Shown one piece after another: positions 62,261-64,000 of a stretch of DNA of 64,000 bases. Numbering within the stretch: the first letter of the stretch is position 1; every line of letters begins with the position of its first letter. The stretch is from NCBI GenBank assembly GCA_004835665.1, contig RBKR01000011.1:806001-870000 (forward strand), in the 5' to 3' direction. A model generated the notes under the pieces. It saw only the letters and a program-made list of their open reading frames with translations, was not told the DNA's origin and searched no databases. Position numbers and translations under genes: made by a program. Source of the stretch: Phoma sp. XZ068. Taxonomy: Eukaryota; Ascomycota; Dothideomycetes; Pleosporales; Didymellaceae.

Positions 62261-64000
62261 TGATTACCTCCATGCCCGCCTTGCTGCCCCTGCGCCGCAA
62301 TCGCCAGTCCTGCATCCATCAAGTTCCCCAGCGCACCCGTAATCTCATTAGGATTCATCATAGCTTCTGCAGTTTCCGCTCTGGTCCTTACTCTTTGCGG
62401 CGCACCCATCTTTCCACCGATATCACTTCCTCTCCAATAACTCAGTTTTCCCAAATCGAACTCTCGCGCCGCCTCCTCGCTCTGCAGGAACCCCTGTGGG
62501 TCTTTGCTTCTCTGGCACCTCAGTTCGTGCTTCTGCCAGTCTTTGAGAACTTGTAGTGACGCGATTACCAGTGCGTGGTCTACCATCGGGGAGCGGATGT
62601 AGAGTGTTTCATCAGGGAGACACGTCAGTGATAGTTTGCATGTCGCTTCAATGGTCTTGTTGGCCCCAGAAGCGTAACAGAGACCACATATATTGTGGTC
62701 TGCACAGGTTTTGCAGTTCCACCGCTGACCGACCACTGGTTTCGTCTGACACTCCATACAGATCACACCCTTGTGAACTCGATTATCCTGATCGAATCCA
62801 TCCCAGTATGTGTGGTCTGCAACGATGTCACCGTACAAGGGGTCGGGGTGGTAGCCGTTAGCGGCGAAGAGTGCGTGGCGAACAATGTCGTAGCGGCTGC
62901 CATTGGTGGAGCTCACAGGTATATGGCTCACCCAAACGTAGGCTCTGCCATCATTGCCGACGAAACGAAGTGAATCGTAGTTCATTGCGTGGACGTAGGT
63001 GGTGAGTATATTTATCTTCCCGCCAGGATTCAGAACTTCCGTCTTGCGAACGCCGCTATTCAGATCCAATCGTAATTTGTAACTCCATGTTGGTTGCCGC
63101 TTCTTGGTATTCAATTCTACTTCGTTGCAGTGCATGGTCCATGAGAATCGTGGGTCACGATAGCTACCGCCTGTTCTTTTGAAAGCAAATGTGTAGGATG
63201 CAGGTGAAGGGTTTGAAGAGTACTCTGATCGTCGGTGTGTCAGCCAGGCGGACGATTCTGGTTGGTCCAACCAGTTCGCTTTTGACGTAATGCTCGTCTG
63301 GGCGTGGTACATCTTGACCACTGGGCCAAGTTTCCATTGAGGTGGATATGGAATCTGGCGATGTTCTTCAAGGTAGGCTGATAACGAAACCGGATCTGAT
63401 GATGGCTCCACGATTCGAGGTAGGTTACCAGTCACTACTTCAGGTAGATCGCTCATGGCTGTTAGTGGCGAACGACTTGGTGAGCCCTTCGGGGTTTGAT
63501 TGGGGATCACTTCTGGTAGTAGGCTATATCTTGACTGTGCTTGAGGCGGTGGTCCAAATGATCCAGGACTCCAGGGTGTATCAGAGAGGCTTTGTGAATG
63601 CGGTCGTTGAGAGTGTAAAGAATGCCGTTGCGCAATCTCAGGGCTCTGCGGTGAACTCACGGGTATGCTCTGAGAGTGTGGCCTTAATGACTGCGAAGAT
63701 CTCTGCTGTACCAGCGAGGGTGCCCACTGCGTACTCGGCATGACCACACTGACTGGACGTTGCTGCAAGCTCACGTTGCTATTAGACCTGCTCCGCGCCT
63801 CCTGCACTTCAAGATGCTGAAGTTGTTTCGCGAGCTCCTCATCTTTTATCACTTGCTCATCTGGTGCTGATAGTTTCCGCGCGAACTGTTCATCTTCTGT
63901 CAGCTGTATTTTTGGCGTCGAAGTCGGTGGTGCGGTCGGCAAAGGCGCTGCAAGTTCAGCGACAATAGGTGTAGGTCCAGGGGTCCCGTAGAATGGCTGT
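62170..64000 (-). CDS. ZZ-type zinc-finger protein with Gly-rich tail, 5' end outside window
   Basis: The frame is open from 64000 to the stop at 62170, about 609 codons, with no in-frame ATG near its left limit, so the start or an upstream exon lies beyond the window. The visible protein has a Glu/Gln-rich helical segment (DEQFARKLSAPDEQVIKDEE, ELAKQLQHLE) like a ubiquitin-interacting or coiled-coil stretch, a Ser/Gln/Pro-rich linker and a domain around WSYKLRLDLNSG. The ZZ finger reads CMECQTKPVVGQRWNCKTC, then HNICGLCYASG. ZZ fingers bind two zinc ions and commonly recognise histone tails or N-degrons. The C-terminus is a Gly/His-rich repeat ending in Gly-Gly-Cys. No catalytic domain is visible. 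The role is unknown. Confidence 0.85.
   Translation of the reverse strand, partial: QPFYGTPGPTPIVAELAAPLPTAPPTSTPKIQLTEDEQFARKLSAPDEQVIKDEELAKQLQHLEVQEARSRSNSNVSLQQRPVSVVMPSTQWAPSLVQQRSSQSLRPHSQSIPVSSPQSPEIAQRHSLHSQRPHSQSLSDTPWSPGSFGPPPQAQSRYSLLPEVIPNQTPKGSPSRSPLTAMSDLPEVVTGNLPRIVEPSSDPVSLSAYLEEHRQIPYPPQWKLGPVVKMYHAQTSITSKANWLDQPESSAWLTHRRSEYSSNPSPASYTFAFKRTGGSYRDPRFSWTMHCNEVELNTKKRQPTWSYKLRLDLNSGVRKTEVLNPGGKINILTTYVHAMNYDSLRFVGNDGRAYVWVSHIPVSSTNGSRYDIVRHALFAANGYHPDPLYGDIVADHTYWDGFDQDNRVHKGVICMECQTKPVVGQRWNCKTCADHNICGLCYASGANKTIEATCKLSLTCLPDETLYIRSPMVDHALVIASLQVLKDWQKHELRCQRSKDPQGFLQSEEAAREFDLGKLSYWRGSDIGGKMGAPQRVRTRAETAEAMMNPNEITGALGNLMDAGLAIAAQGQQGGHGGNHSAGGYGGHHTYGGDGGGGGGGDGGGGGGC

Overview
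The window is nuclear DNA of a filamentous ascomycete. Genes are dense on both strands. Most carry short introns (about 46-98 nt) with GT...AG borders and a CTRAC-like branch site. The gene set includes a HET-domain protein, a GT2 hyphal-growth glycosyltransferase, a fungal GT31 and Stb6, and both nuclear tRNA genes are intron-bearing. Together these fit Pezizomycotina; my guess is Dothideomycetes (Pleosporales), from general gene style only. I found no transposon, CRISPR array, plasmid or viral element. I rebuilt 23 protein-coding genes (two cut by the window edges) and two tRNA genes. Exon borders were set by reading-frame continuity, splice-site sequence and protein similarity from memory, with no transcript data.

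Layout. 0-9 kb: the 3' part of an ADGF-type adenosine deaminase; a 2.7-kb gene-free stretch; a seven-exon gene whose product carries seven short helix-like Cys/Trp repeats; and a gene for a protein with three copies of a CxxC...CDL module. 9-17 kb: a membrane-anchored GH16 glucanase and a GT2 glycosyltransferase transcribed divergently from a shared 1-kb region, then an ACC-synthase-like aminotransferase and tRNA-Tyr(GUA). 17-25 kb: the COMPASS subunit Swd1 and the largest RNA polymerase II subunit Rpb1, head to head 620 bp apart. 26-35 kb: a HET-domain gene, an intron-bearing tRNA-Glu(CUC), and the GID E3 ligase subunit Rmd5 head to head with the Sin3-binding protein Stb6. 34.8-40.5 kb: an extradiol-dioxygenase-like VOC protein, a 2-oxoglutarate/Fe(II) oxygenase and a Dal5-type MFS transporter, which could form a small catabolic or metabolite locus. 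42-53 kb: a GT31-like glycosyltransferase, an acidic-repeat membrane protein, a Boi-type SH3-SAM-PH protein and a MIZ/SP-RING SUMO-ligase-like protein. 53.7-58.4 kb: two tandem paralogous multi-membrane proteins that both start with MGNC. 59-64 kb: an MDR-family double-bond reductase, a Maf-type nucleotide pyrophosphatase with a PPPPY-containing leader, and the 3' part of a ZZ-finger protein.

How the genes relate. Most are housekeeping or cell-biology genes with no operon-like organisation. Several divergent pairs share one upstream region and have plausibly linked functions: Swd1/Rpb1 (COMPASS acts on the Rpb1 CTD), GH16/GT2 (cell wall or surface glycans), 2OG oxygenase/MFS, Rmd5/Stb6 and Boi/MIZ. 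The features I find least explained are the seven-repeat protein (3764-6249), the triplicated CxxC...CDL protein (7113-8522), the MGNC tandem membrane pair (53693-58353), a probable GC-AG intron in the GH16 gene, and the oxygenase-transporter trio at 35-40 kb.
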